From: an uncultured Clostridia bacterium
GTDB lineage: Bacteria > Bacillota_A > Clostridia > TANB77 > CAG-508
NCBI GenBank assembly: GCA_947628465.1
Contig: CANQZZ010000003.1
Location: forward strand, 1-39,505
Length of the DNA stretch: 39,505 bases
Reading direction: 5' to 3'
The notes below the pieces were generated by a model. That model saw nothing but the letters and a program-made list of their open reading frames with translations, was not told the origin of the DNA and did not search any database. Shown piece after piece: positions 26,601-32,422 of this stretch. The position numbers and the translations under genes were made by a program. Each line of letters starts with the position of its first letter. Position 1 is the stretch's first letter.

Positions 26601-26716
26601 GTATTTGTTGTATTCATTGATAAAGCTTTTTTTGTGCCATTACTTATTTGCTCTGCTTCATTCATAATGCTTTCTACACTTATATAAGTTTTTTTCTTTT
26701 TATTTTTGGTACTCAT
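17696..26716 (-). CDS. Giant polyvalent internal virion protein (3006 aa)
   Basis: The gene spans about 23% of the genome. Visible parts: an N-terminal helical region; a zinc metallopeptidase motif VHEMTHDMEGTEEY near residue 550; a low-complexity Ser/Thr/Arg linker (about 745-825); a segment with DDYHTGIRNIEDI and VYSSYPIEQGVFVTPSKMEA (about 840-930); an ART-like domain near 1007 (VYHTTTDSVAQFNEF, YFTNSKDMSGSYA); a PBECR-type nuclease-like domain near 1800 (SKPLNILKSSTVENSIVIVTDL, TSAYGK); and a C-terminal LPD38-type helical region (about 2250-2700) with hydrophobic segments. It is likely injected with the DNA and modifies the host. It contains no in-frame CGG. Confidence 0.85.
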   Translation of the reverse strand: MSTKNKKKKTYISVESIMNEAEQISNGTKKALSMNTTNTTNNIAQKIILPPAPTKSTTTIPKSQIQQQVVQFDLQNKINNQTKLSQLKQNTRPVTSNIIQTPEYSKNYFSDGYQIGDVTKQLINASEVTTGTALDIGTNLLKGGVQIAEGTAKATAFVTTQIAKMLGDEKRAEGIKNSITDDKLSLTKKIDDWQKRTIDKYSISGNIADELVQSIGYTGSLMVTNGIGGDSVNNALMFLSSAGESVAETYQKNPEAKDWEVWLRSGGKGAITVFTEGLGGILGKNKAIGNLEDKAYQKITENMLSGAGKVLTKMGIDATSEMAEEFIEYSLDQLLDAGMDKITGDNKYYEKWDWESVGKDMAMAFASTILLNGTVNVSQVLSVKNEYREKGLDITTPEAIAVVAYRTDMATRQQNNQIELAETQRQIAEKQEQLKTTDQRGREVTQKALEELQQNYNNAIQETRQNVELNESNTRYQSFIQSAQNNDIDINDNSTKTIFEVADKRGVKVTFDSSKFTSENQNAYWQKNDDGTREIFLNPNSTSKKYVENIIVHEMTHDMEGTEEYNILKKAVLDYSMKQEGFDEAYKEIISEYSTKEAESEFVASVLGEKLGNQEFIDELVNSTPKSKIRKVIDWIGSFINKLTGNRIEKLYWQDVKNKFEKAYNAKPVAPIGKGVSIKHFIETVANYDENEYNNTKEKQLPKREYAILSSIVNSDSNIKPGINLVETTNARYTVYFKETGEFKVISKEIEENEGRIDKRNDTTGRARRYSKTFSQYTSNQRTTRSNDEVSNINTRGTHQRGGSNTSSTTTSRYNITKNSNEQSSFSMQENKKQQLEIIKNSNPMLDDYHTGIRNIEDIKTFEETLQDSDWVDYDEFDPDYTREMAEEAIKTGKITVYSSYPIEQGVFVTPSKMEAQDYSRNGKVYSKVVNLKDVAWIDPTQGQYAKTEDRKYSKELTPQTELRLKGNGLNPFDTTRDNEGRKVSKKTQDYFKNTKVRDEFGKLITVYHTTTDSVAQFNEFNPVGTPGYRFGNQVVNYFTNSKDMSGSYANQNYNMADTKKITNMNDVNKYLDTLNKNNTDGNKYDIQKISGINYVIEKSEIDTKALNFLKSLSDKEMQELKDNIYIDSDFTGSAYEKVFSWDKFSKELNDKYQELTKEYVGTEKLVDIQKRMIHYLEHTEKFNDNKVYGGNLIGAYETEEELFRNLKEDIQKTDWTNNSRLQYQGYLNIENPYIIDAEGHNWDRVSIEYDKNIEKVINSIVETQEDKNKLYKLAEESYEKYLDYRKSKEFNEYNDCKNLSTYFNSTKLRKVIDECAMFGFTYSDYIKDEIGNLPSGDTKVKDVNSWFDNLPNDWAKYLEEYGEITLDEYVKKYAKSYKADMRYGQVYSYFNDNMFKTLGKDPFKYYEDLKEKNITPYVFYNLARQKFDENSYKSSFGEAQTTNDIVKKVIEMNKNGANYDGVIIRNTIDYGGYAETHEKADLYVTFNSNQFKSVDNKAPTSDNDIRYSQNFTGAMQRFLDKYARSSGTGKTMQQIKLLTQVKISDFENVLNNATNIPDTEKEELKKNLNNIQLNKNALNDFKNFVIEEDNNYKKLASQNSSTNELSGYSQATYAKYMKKNTDYDRSSLDNAKIMIPANNQGRRTKEQWLSVAKQIGVEIFDKTDSEIEEIAYRTWQDERPNQKDVLNRQGKGYVEFRSNEWVQAVYDSVNEQRKYSKEIDNNKVQLSEKERLKRDSENFSKQVDDYISGNLKSSDYLNLGKTPKLLQDIGLPDEPISMKQSKLKSIMTETDNWNDRNHGLTVDIVKRIPEAISKPLNILKSSTVENSIVIVTDLADKLERPVIVSIEINKRGQIGNVEFMSNRLTSAYGKDNYDRFMKTEIAKGNLLYDIDEGIIKELPASTRLQLSEGLNSLADTVDNVSATNNIIPQSDNKMQENVVDSSSVQKEKVAVILEQPQPRDRKNNVIDILKANVIDKGIVFEELDDQVWKKTKKRTQKLQSRWDYLLLARQRGQHAIGNRRYEFIKGNQVEVSKSLEEIIKEVGSSPKEFYEYMYHQLNIDRMSLESRAQKQLLENKDNLSKKEIKQLEETKNKPVFGNSITAEISMKKVAKLEEKHPEFKKYAQDVYNYLKADKMELVKNGVISQELSDKFEELYPHYVPISRVNRNGKTINVPLDTGRTGINNPIKRATGGNSDIKPLFETMAERTGQIYTASARNSLGLELKNTLAQLGTLNQQAEQTDLDTIIDTVSNEDSEIVKAGTKDNNPTFTVFENGEKKRFDITENIYSALKPVEADYLLNKRIPVLGKINDVRRALITEYNIAFALTNPIKDLQDVVMHSEHSFRTYWETPEAIGSILKKGYWYNEYIQNGGSSNSYFKDGEFDIKQKQPAPVSKVIKLPLEAISKLNNAIEMTPRLAEYIASRKRNCDVQTAMLHASRVTTNFKAGGDFVKFLNRNGATFLNASVQGTVQTVRDIKRANQKGLIGIGYLILRTAIAGIPPYLIMKALWGDDDDYENLSEYAKDNYYIIGKYGDGHFIRIPKGRILASVQKIVANVDEYLNDDKEINIDNVTKDLFTDLKFAWDNMAPNSVSENNLIAPIKQAIKNESWYGEDIIPTRLQDMPAREQYDETIDAFSKFVGETLNISPFKVNYVVDQYSGVIGDVLLPLSTQQAENGLEGIGRILSPLYDKFTVDSKMKNQNVSDIYDLSEKLTVNANSSKASDMDILKSKYINSVTKEMSELYKQKREIQNSNLSDKEKYEEARGVQEQINSLAEIGLSKYENIKIEGNYADVNGVDYYKKDGSWKKLSDKESETLDSLKLNNIEKEYYLNLKNKTSQIEQDYDEKADSLNENSLTYEDDMNDIKNNKKTEIINKISNSSLDEESKIELYKTNFSSSSDTIDRIHKLEIDIDSYMKYSIQDFQADYNVFGKPISGSRKDKVINYLLNMDIPEIQRAILLRKEYPSDESYVYDIVNYIDNLTISYQDKKDLLEYLNFKVEGNSISWD
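24268..24459 (-). CDS. Possible nested gene inside the giant protein gene
   Basis: In another frame of the same strand, a 63-residue, protein-like sequence runs from the ATG at 24459: MREELIKEMIQQGEREDIA, then LQTKEQQEAMMKYLISIREE. AAAGGAG lies 10 bases upstream of the start. The host frame at this place encodes a low-complexity Ser/Thr/Arg linker, which is what overprinting on a linker would look like. The product is a well-formed amphipathic helical protein. It may be chance, but the ribosome binding site and composition are unusual for a shadow frame. Confidence 0.4.
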   Translation of the reverse strand: MREELIKEMIQQGEREDIAKHLANILQTKEQQEAMMKYLISIREEHISEVEVIQVAQQLADTI

Positions 26717-26725
26717 TTTTTCCTC

Positions 26726-27886
26726 CTATGCTAATCCAATTGTACTAAGTATTTTTTTAACTCCTTCTTGTGTTAGTCTTCCAGCACTAACTTCACTTGC
26801 TAAATATTTTTTAAGTATTGATTGTCCTGGAAGATTATTTTGTATATCTATTGTTTTTCCTGTAAGAATATTTTTCACATTAGCAAGGTTTTTTGCTTTA
26901 TTTAGTGCTGTTTCATATCCTGTTCCATAATTTGGTGTATTAGGTACACTTAAAACTACAGAAGTTTCACCTCCTGATGAACTTCTACTAGAGCCACCTG
27001 AACCACTACTTAAAGAAACTGTTTTTGAAGCTTGTGATAAAGCATATTCTTTTTCCCAATTTGCTTGTTCTTGCTCTGCTTGTTGTTGACTAAAGTTAAA
27101 TTCACGTTCCCAGTTAGCTTGGTCTTGTTGTGCCTGTTGTTGATTAAAATCAAATTCTCTTTGCCAATTAGCTTGGTCTTGCTCTGCTTGTTGTTTATTG
27201 AAATTCATTTGCTCATTAAATTGTCTTTGTTGCTCTTCAAAGTTATTTTCTACATTTAGTTGCTCTAATACATCACGCCATCTTTGATAATATCTATCAT
27301 TTTCTGCATTTAATGCGTTCATCTTTGATTCTAATAAGCTATTTTTATATTGGAATCCTTGAAGAGCTAATTCTAATTGTTTTTGCAATGTTTCGTAGGC
27401 TAACTGTGCCATTGCTGAACTATTAGCTAATTGAGCTTCTTTTATAGCATTATCATAATTTAAAATTGCTGTATTATAAGTTTCTCTCGCCATCATATAC
27501 CTATTTTGGTATGTATTATATGCGTTAGTTCTTGTACTTTCTGCATATCCTGTATTAGTTAATCCATTTTGAGCAAGTTTTTCAGCATTTACTCCAAATT
27601 GGTCTGTTGCTTTTTGATAATCTGTATATGCACCTTTTTGTTCTTTTTGATATGCTTTGTTTGCTTGTTCCTTAGCTTGTTCTTGCTTTTGGATAACTAA
27701 ATCTGTTTGTTGTTGCTGTAATTCTGCTTGTTGTTTCTGATAATCTTTTACAGCGTTTGCTTGATCTTGATAAAATTTATCACTTTGTTGTATCATCTGA
27801 TCATATTGATTTGTTACATTATTAAGAGAGTTATTCTTTTCGTTCTCTACTTTATTAAAACGTTCATCATTATAATCTACTGCCAT
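26726..27886 (-). CDS. Glutamine-rich coiled-coil virion protein
   Basis: The 386-residue protein is rich in Gln and Ala, almost all coiled coil, with three near-identical repeats of about 17 residues (QQAEQDQANWQREF and variants, about residues 225-285). A Ser/Gly linker (SSGSGGSSRSSSGG) precedes the C-terminal region. It sits between the tail hub and the giant internal protein, where podoviruses encode DNA-ejection proteins. A role as a co-ejected or scaffold partner of the giant protein is an inference. Confidence 0.65.
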   Translation of the reverse strand: MAVDYNDERFNKVENEKNNSLNNVTNQYDQMIQQSDKFYQDQANAVKDYQKQQAELQQQQTDLVIQKQEQAKEQANKAYQKEQKGAYTDYQKATDQFGVNAEKLAQNGLTNTGYAESTRTNAYNTYQNRYMMARETYNTAILNYDNAIKEAQLANSSAMAQLAYETLQKQLELALQGFQYKNSLLESKMNALNAENDRYYQRWRDVLEQLNVENNFEEQQRQFNEQMNFNKQQAEQDQANWQREFDFNQQQAQQDQANWEREFNFSQQQAEQEQANWEKEYALSQASKTVSLSSGSGGSSRSSSGGETSVVLSVPNTPNYGTGYETALNKAKNLANVKNILTGKTIDIQNNLPGQSILKKYLASEVSAGRLTQEGVKKILSTIGLA

Positions 27887-27900
27887 TTATTATATTCCTC

Positions 27901-29610
27901 CTATCTCTTAACGTATGAGCCTATATAGCTTTCTAGTGTTGCTGAATATAGTCCAAATGGTAAGTATGAACTAAACTTTAGCTGTAATGCTTTCCATTTT
28001 TTCTTTTTTATTCTTGGAACTACATAGCCTTTAATATTCTCATATCTTTTTATCTCATCAAACTCTGTATTATCTGTTTTTGCATAGATAGTAACTTCTT
28101 GACCTTCCATATCTACTGTGCAACCTTTTTTATTTGTTATCTTCTGATACTGAGGATAGCCAAATTCATCTTCTATAGTTGTCCAGTAACTTTCTATTTC
28201 AACGCCTTCTGTTTTTGTTAGAGTATAAATCTCTGTACCAGATACTATATAAAGTATTCCGTTATCTACTATCATTTCAGATATATCTTTTTCAAATTCC
28301 CAATAATACCATTCATATTCGTTATGATTATCAATTACACTATAAGCTCTTGAATCAGCTAAATATACATGTTTTCCACATGCTGCTAAAAGGTATCCTT
28401 CCCATTCTGCTAGTGCTACATCTAAGTATTTTTCTTCATTTAATAATCTATTATCAATTAAAGAACTTCTATGTGTTAATACCTGCTCTGTTGTTACATC
28501 ACCTGTTATTCCCTCTAAGCCACGTTCAGAAAAGAACACTATATCATCATTAAAGTTAATTCCTGTAGATACACAACCTGTTGAAATGCTAGAATGAATA
28601 GAAGGATATACTTTTCCTGTTTCATCATCTATAGTTGGATTATGATAAAAAATTGTTGTATCTGTTTGACTAGCCTCTTTAAATATCCATAAAGCGTTAT
28701 TCCCTACAACTAAAGCTTTAATCTTACTATCATCTATACCTTCATCATAATAATCTAAGTCACTTACATAACTAGGATCATTTAAAGAACAGTGCCATAC
28801 TTTATTCGGATAATCTGGATTTCCGCTAAAAAAAACTCTATTATCAAATATTGCAAGTAGTCTACATTTTTCTATTCTTTCTCTATATCCTGGTATTGTT
28901 TTTCTAAATTCTATTTCCACATTAGCTTGACCATCAGTTAATGGTGCTTCTGGTGCTACATTAAATACAATTTTTCCTAAATTAGCTTCAACAGTAAAAT
29001 CAGTCACCTCTGTACCATTTATCCATGCTTTTACTGTATAATCTTCATCAATAATTTCACTATCTAAATAATATTCTTTAGTCGTTCCATCACCAATAAA
29101 TGTATTCTTTCTAATACCAGTTAACATGTTTACATCTTGATACATGCTTCCGCCACCTAATGGACTTCTTGCGATTGTCGTTGTTGGAATAGTTCCTTCT
29201 ACTTCTTTTACTTCTTTTCCATCATACTGTAAATATTTACGACCATCTTTGATATAAAGAATTTTATCGTATATAAAAAATAAACTTTTTTGTTCAGCCA
29301 TATTCTCATAAATCAAATTATCATTATCATAAAGCTCTGTTCCACTATGTACTATAATGTGTTTTTCATTTTCGTAAGTATAAAAAAATAGACCAAATAC
29401 AGTATTTTCAAATTTACTTAAAAATGCTATATCTGGTCTAGTTTCAATACATTTTCCTTTACTGTTTTTATAATTTTTCCACATATTAAGAGCGTCTGGT
29501 GAGCGATATAAATTTACTTCGTCTTTTCTATTAGAGAAATCTACACCTCTAAAGTTATTATAATTTCTTGTTATTAAACTTCCTGAAATTTGTGTTGTTG
29601 ACATTAGCAC
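27901..29610 (-). CDS. Tail hub/DNA stabilisation protein (gp10-like)
   Basis: The 569-residue protein starts near MSTTQISGSLITRNYNNFRG, followed by VDFSNRKDEVNLYRSPDALN, a signature of podovirus-like stabilisation proteins with a beta-propeller body. Repeating strands such as VFGLFFYTYENEKHIIVHSG and ILYIVSGTEIYTL support a propeller. P22 gp10 analogues close the portal channel after packaging and join the tail. The start MLMSTTQ offers a second Met at position 3. It overlaps the connector gene by 7 bases. Confidence 0.75.
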   Translation of the reverse strand: MLMSTTQISGSLITRNYNNFRGVDFSNRKDEVNLYRSPDALNMWKNYKNSKGKCIETRPDIAFLSKFENTVFGLFFYTYENEKHIIVHSGTELYDNDNLIYENMAEQKSLFFIYDKILYIKDGRKYLQYDGKEVKEVEGTIPTTTIARSPLGGGSMYQDVNMLTGIRKNTFIGDGTTKEYYLDSEIIDEDYTVKAWINGTEVTDFTVEANLGKIVFNVAPEAPLTDGQANVEIEFRKTIPGYRERIEKCRLLAIFDNRVFFSGNPDYPNKVWHCSLNDPSYVSDLDYYDEGIDDSKIKALVVGNNALWIFKEASQTDTTIFYHNPTIDDETGKVYPSIHSSISTGCVSTGINFNDDIVFFSERGLEGITGDVTTEQVLTHRSSLIDNRLLNEEKYLDVALAEWEGYLLAACGKHVYLADSRAYSVIDNHNEYEWYYWEFEKDISEMIVDNGILYIVSGTEIYTLTKTEGVEIESYWTTIEDEFGYPQYQKITNKKGCTVDMEGQEVTIYAKTDNTEFDEIKRYENIKGYVVPRIKKKKWKALQLKFSSYLPFGLYSATLESYIGSYVKR

Positions 29611-30146
29611 TCAACTCCTCCATCTATATAAATCATATTCAAAGAATATCTTGAATCTAATTGTTGTTTTAATTCTTGATATCTAGCACTATATATTTGT
29701 CCAAACTGACTTGATACATCAGATTTTAGTAAATCACCTGCAACGCCATAAGGCATTATCTCTAAAATGTCGTTTGATAACTCAAATACATAATCATCAT
29801 CTGTTTCTTCGTCAATTTGTTTAGGATATTTGTAATAATACACTGTCATTTCACCATCTTCACGAGCAATTACCGTATTATCGATTATATCGGCATCTAC
29901 GCCTTGAATAGTGTTTATTTGATATATTTCATTATCTATGTCTTGAAATTCAATTATCTGACCTTCTCGAACGTTCAATTTTTCATAAGCTGGTATTTTT
30001 TTAAGTCTTGATAACTCATTTTGTATCTGATTAATAACTGAGTTCATTTTTAATGCTAAATCTTCATCTTCAGTTAAATTTTCTGCTGATTCTGAATACT
30101 CTTCTATCATACTAAAGACTTTTTGTTTCATTTGCTCTAATGTCAT
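29604..30146 (-). CDS. Head-tail connector (gp4-like)
   Basis: The 180-residue protein has an N-terminal helical part (MTLEQMKQKVFSMIEEY, LALKMNSVINQIQNEL), a beta-rich middle, and a helical C-terminal stretch that resembles portal-binding connectors of podoviruses (YQELKQQLDSRYSLNMIYIDGG). Its place between the capsid and the tail hub fits the tail accessory factor that plugs onto the portal. Confidence 0.7.
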   Translation of the reverse strand: MTLEQMKQKVFSMIEEYSESAENLTEDEDLALKMNSVINQIQNELSRLKKIPAYEKLNVREGQIIEFQDIDNEIYQINTIQGVDADIIDNTVIAREDGEMTVYYYKYPKQIDEETDDDYVFELSNDILEIMPYGVAGDLLKSDVSSQFGQIYSARYQELKQQLDSRYSLNMIYIDGGVEC

Positions 30147-30150
30147 AATA

Positions 30151-30489
30151 TTAATACTCCTTATCTAAATCTTTTATACAGTCTAAATCTTCTATTGCTT
30201 CACCTATAGTTACAAACTTGTCTACAGGAACTACAAATCCTCTTTTTTCATCTTCAAATAAAACAACATCACCCTCTACTAAGTGAATAGTAGTTTTTGT
30301 TTCACTTGTATATTTTTCACCTTCTCGTATTTCATCTGATACAAACTCTAAATCTTTTAAGTATTGTTTTAACTTTCCATCTTCACGCTCATAATTCAAA
30401 GTAGTATCCTTTGTTACTTTAGTTCCTTTATAAAGTGTTGTATCTACGCTCTTAATAAAATTTCTTACACTTGATCCTTTAATTTCCAT
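30151..30489 (-). CDS. Minor head protein, hypothetical
   Basis: A 112-residue, charged beta-rich protein starting MEIKGSSVRNFIKSVDTTLYKG. It is located between the tRNA-Gln and the connector gene, among the head genes, and may be a capsid decoration or connector component. No family recognised with certainty. Confidence 0.65.
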   Translation of the reverse strand: MEIKGSSVRNFIKSVDTTLYKGTKVTKDTTLNYEREDGKLKQYLKDLEFVSDEIREGEKYTSETKTTIHLVEGDVVLFEDEKRGFVVPVDKFVTIGEAIEDLDCIKDLDKEY

Positions 30490-30510
30490 ATATAATCTCC
30501 TAAAATAAAA

Positions 30511-30586
30511 TGGTTGCTGTTCCTAGACTCGAACTAGGGCGTCATCGGTTCAAAGCCGATTGCCTTACCACTTGGCTAAACAGCAA
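30511..30586 (-). tRNA. tRNA-Gln (anticodon UUG)
   Basis: The minus strand folds into a full cloverleaf: acceptor TTGCTGT/ACAGCAA, D arm with AGCCAAGTGGTAAGG, anticodon stem ATCGG/CCGAT with loop CTTTGAA (anticodon TTG), T arm CCTAG-TTCGAGT-CTAGG and an encoded CCA at 30511-30513. It reads CAA. It lies inside the structural operon, after the capsid gene's terminator. The Gln-rich proteins downstream may explain why the phage keeps it. Confidence 0.95.
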
Positions 30587-30587
30587 T

Positions 30588-30613
30588 ATAAAAGAGAGGC
30601 TTTTAACCTCTCC
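30588..30613 (-). terminator. Terminator after the capsid gene
   Basis: Stem GAGAGG/CCTCTC with a TTAAAAG loop (arms 30594-30599 and 30607-30612), followed on the minus strand by CTTTTATATT. It immediately precedes the tRNA and could set a high capsid-to-tail ratio. Confidence 0.65.
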
Positions 30614-30644
30614 TCCGTTCGCACTATTACGAACCCCTTATATA

Positions 30645-31469
30645 TTAGACAGCTTCTGGTAGTTTAACTTTAATAACTTGAATTCTATCTTCATCAATAA
30701 CTTTAGCTCCGAATGTATCTAAGCCTCTTACAATATCTTTGAATCTCTTCTCACTTCTTAAAGCTTCAACCTCGTTAATTTGTCCAGCAAAAGCAATAGC
30801 TTTTTTACCTCTAATATCACAATATACATCTGATTCATCTTTTGCCATATTGTTTGACATGATAACATCAAAGTCATCATATACGCCTACTTTACCTTTT
30901 TTGATATAGTCAGGGTTGTCAGTAGATAATGTAATAAGTTCATTTTTGAATACATTATATACTTTAGGAGTAATCTCAATAACACCTTGCTCATCAAAGT
31001 TTCTTTCTCTTAAAGCTACGATTGCGTCGTCAACGCCAGTTTTAACAGCTTCTTGTGTCATTTCTTTTACTTCTGTTACATGTCCTTCAGTTTGTACACT
31101 TTTGATTAAATCAGCTACATAAGAATCCCTTTTAACAGCTAATCCATGTACTGCTTTTTCTTGGTATCTTTCCCTTAATCCAGGAACACTTTGAGCTTGG
31201 TCAATGTCATCAACATAGAAAGCAAAATAATTTGCTTGATCTATTGTTAATTCTTGACCTCTGTCTGACATATCTTCGATAGTAATATCAGTGCTAGCGT
31301 CATATTTACCAATAGTTGGTTCTTCTACTCCTAAAATTTTAACAGACTTTGCATATTTGCAATCGCCTTCATAATCTCTAAGACAGTTATCAACTAACTT
31401 ACAAGCTAGCTCTAAATCGTCTTGTATTTTTTTGCTCCATATAGTTCTAATAAAATTTTCTACAGCCAT
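30645..31469 (-). CDS. Major capsid protein
   Basis: The 274-residue protein has features of HK97-fold coat proteins of the P22-like 5 group: N-terminal MAVENFIRTIWSKKIQDDLE, the strand-loop segment SVKILGVEEPTIGKYDAST, a spine helix region (ATNYF-like DQANYFAFYVDDIDQAQS), and the late GVYDDFDVIMSNNM and AIAFAGQINEVEALR segments. It is preceded by a scaffold gene and followed by a terminator, as expected for the most abundant protein. Codon use is smoother than in neighbours. Confidence 0.88.
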   Translation of the reverse strand: MAVENFIRTIWSKKIQDDLELACKLVDNCLRDYEGDCKYAKSVKILGVEEPTIGKYDASTDITIEDMSDRGQELTIDQANYFAFYVDDIDQAQSVPGLRERYQEKAVHGLAVKRDSYVADLIKSVQTEGHVTEVKEMTQEAVKTGVDDAIVALRERNFDEQGVIEITPKVYNVFKNELITLSTDNPDYIKKGKVGVYDDFDVIMSNNMAKDESDVYCDIRGKKAIAFAGQINEVEALRSEKRFKDIVRGLDTFGAKVIDEDRIQVIKVKLPEAV

Positions 31470-31497
31470 AATTTACTTCCTTTCCAAAAATAGAAAG

Positions 31498-32313
31498 TTA
31501 TTTTTTTCTACTCCATTTAAGCATAGATTGACTAATTCTTTCATAAAGACCAGGTGTTTCCCTAATCTCTTTATCAGTAAATTTCTTTGCTTCTTCAGGA
31601 GTATAATAGTCTTTTAGTCCTTTTTCAGAACTTGCTGTATTCTTCATACTTCCTATTTTTTCTTTTTTTGCTTTTGGAGAGAATTGCTCGAATAAATCGA
31701 CCTTTTCTTTCTCCGATAAACTAGGATTTAATTTATTAGCAAAGTCTAAATAGTCTTTATTATCTGCTACACCTAGTTCTTCTAATTCTTTGTTTCTTTC
31801 TAGTCTTTTTCTCTCGTTAGCTAATGTTTGAAAGATAACCTTTTCGCTATCTGTCATGTTCTTAGCTCCGATTGAAGCTAGTCTATCTGTTTCTGAAACA
31901 ATTTCTTCATATCCGCCTTCAATAATCTTGTCAGCTTCGTCTTTAGCTAGAACTTTAATCTGTCTTTCAGTTAAGTTACGAGCTGGTATCTGAACGCCTT
32001 GCTCTGTGTAGAAACTTCTTAATTGTTTCTCCATTTCGCCTAAATCATCTGTTCCTAGACCAGCACTAAGGATATTCTTAATATTCTCATACTCATCTAG
32101 TTTCTTTTGATTTTCACGCTCTAGTTTTGCTTTTGCTCTTTCTAACTTACTAGGCAGTAACTTATCTACTTGCTCACCAACAAGTTTGTCTAGCTCAGCT
32201 TTTGTGTAGGTTTTTTCTTCTTCAGTGGTAACCTCTTGACCTTCATTTTGTTCTGTTGTTTCCTCAACATTTTCAGTAGTATCAACTACATTATTTTCAT
32301 CATCTAAATACAT
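31498..32313 (-). CDS. Capsid assembly scaffold protein
   Basis: The 271-residue, highly charged protein has an acidic N-terminus (TTENVEETTEQNEGQEVTTE), then a long coiled coil (LERAKAKLERENQKKLDEYE), and a basic C-terminus ending KWSRKK. It conforms to DUF4355-type phage scaffold proteins: helical, charged, located just upstream of the capsid gene. The basic tail would contact the coat protein. Confidence 0.82.
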   Translation of the reverse strand: MYLDDENNVVDTTENVEETTEQNEGQEVTTEEEKTYTKAELDKLVGEQVDKLLPSKLERAKAKLERENQKKLDEYENIKNILSAGLGTDDLGEMEKQLRSFYTEQGVQIPARNLTERQIKVLAKDEADKIIEGGYEEIVSETDRLASIGAKNMTDSEKVIFQTLANERKRLERNKELEELGVADNKDYLDFANKLNPSLSEKEKVDLFEQFSPKAKKEKIGSMKNTASSEKGLKDYYTPEEAKKFTDKEIRETPGLYERISQSMLKWSRKK

Positions 32314-32383
32314 AGAATCCTCCTATTTTTAAGTCATTGCTTGACTAATCCGTAGCTTTTAAGCTCTTCCACGCCTGGAGCTA

Positions 32384-32422
32384 TAAAAAAACACTCTACT
32401 TAACATCTGTTAGTAAAGTGTT
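32384..32422 (-). terminator. Terminator between portal and scaffold
   Basis: Hairpin with AACACTTTACT and AGTAGAGTGTT arms (32411-32421 and 32390-32400), followed on the minus strand by seven T. It overlaps the portal stop codon. A second hairpin with AGCT repeats follows at about 32350-32382. No scaffold promoter is clear, so it may only reduce read-through. Confidence 0.6.

Noticed and set aside
28179..28553. 124-residue plus-strand frame
   Set aside because: Leucine/histidine-rich antisense shadow of the tail hub gene, without ribosome binding site.
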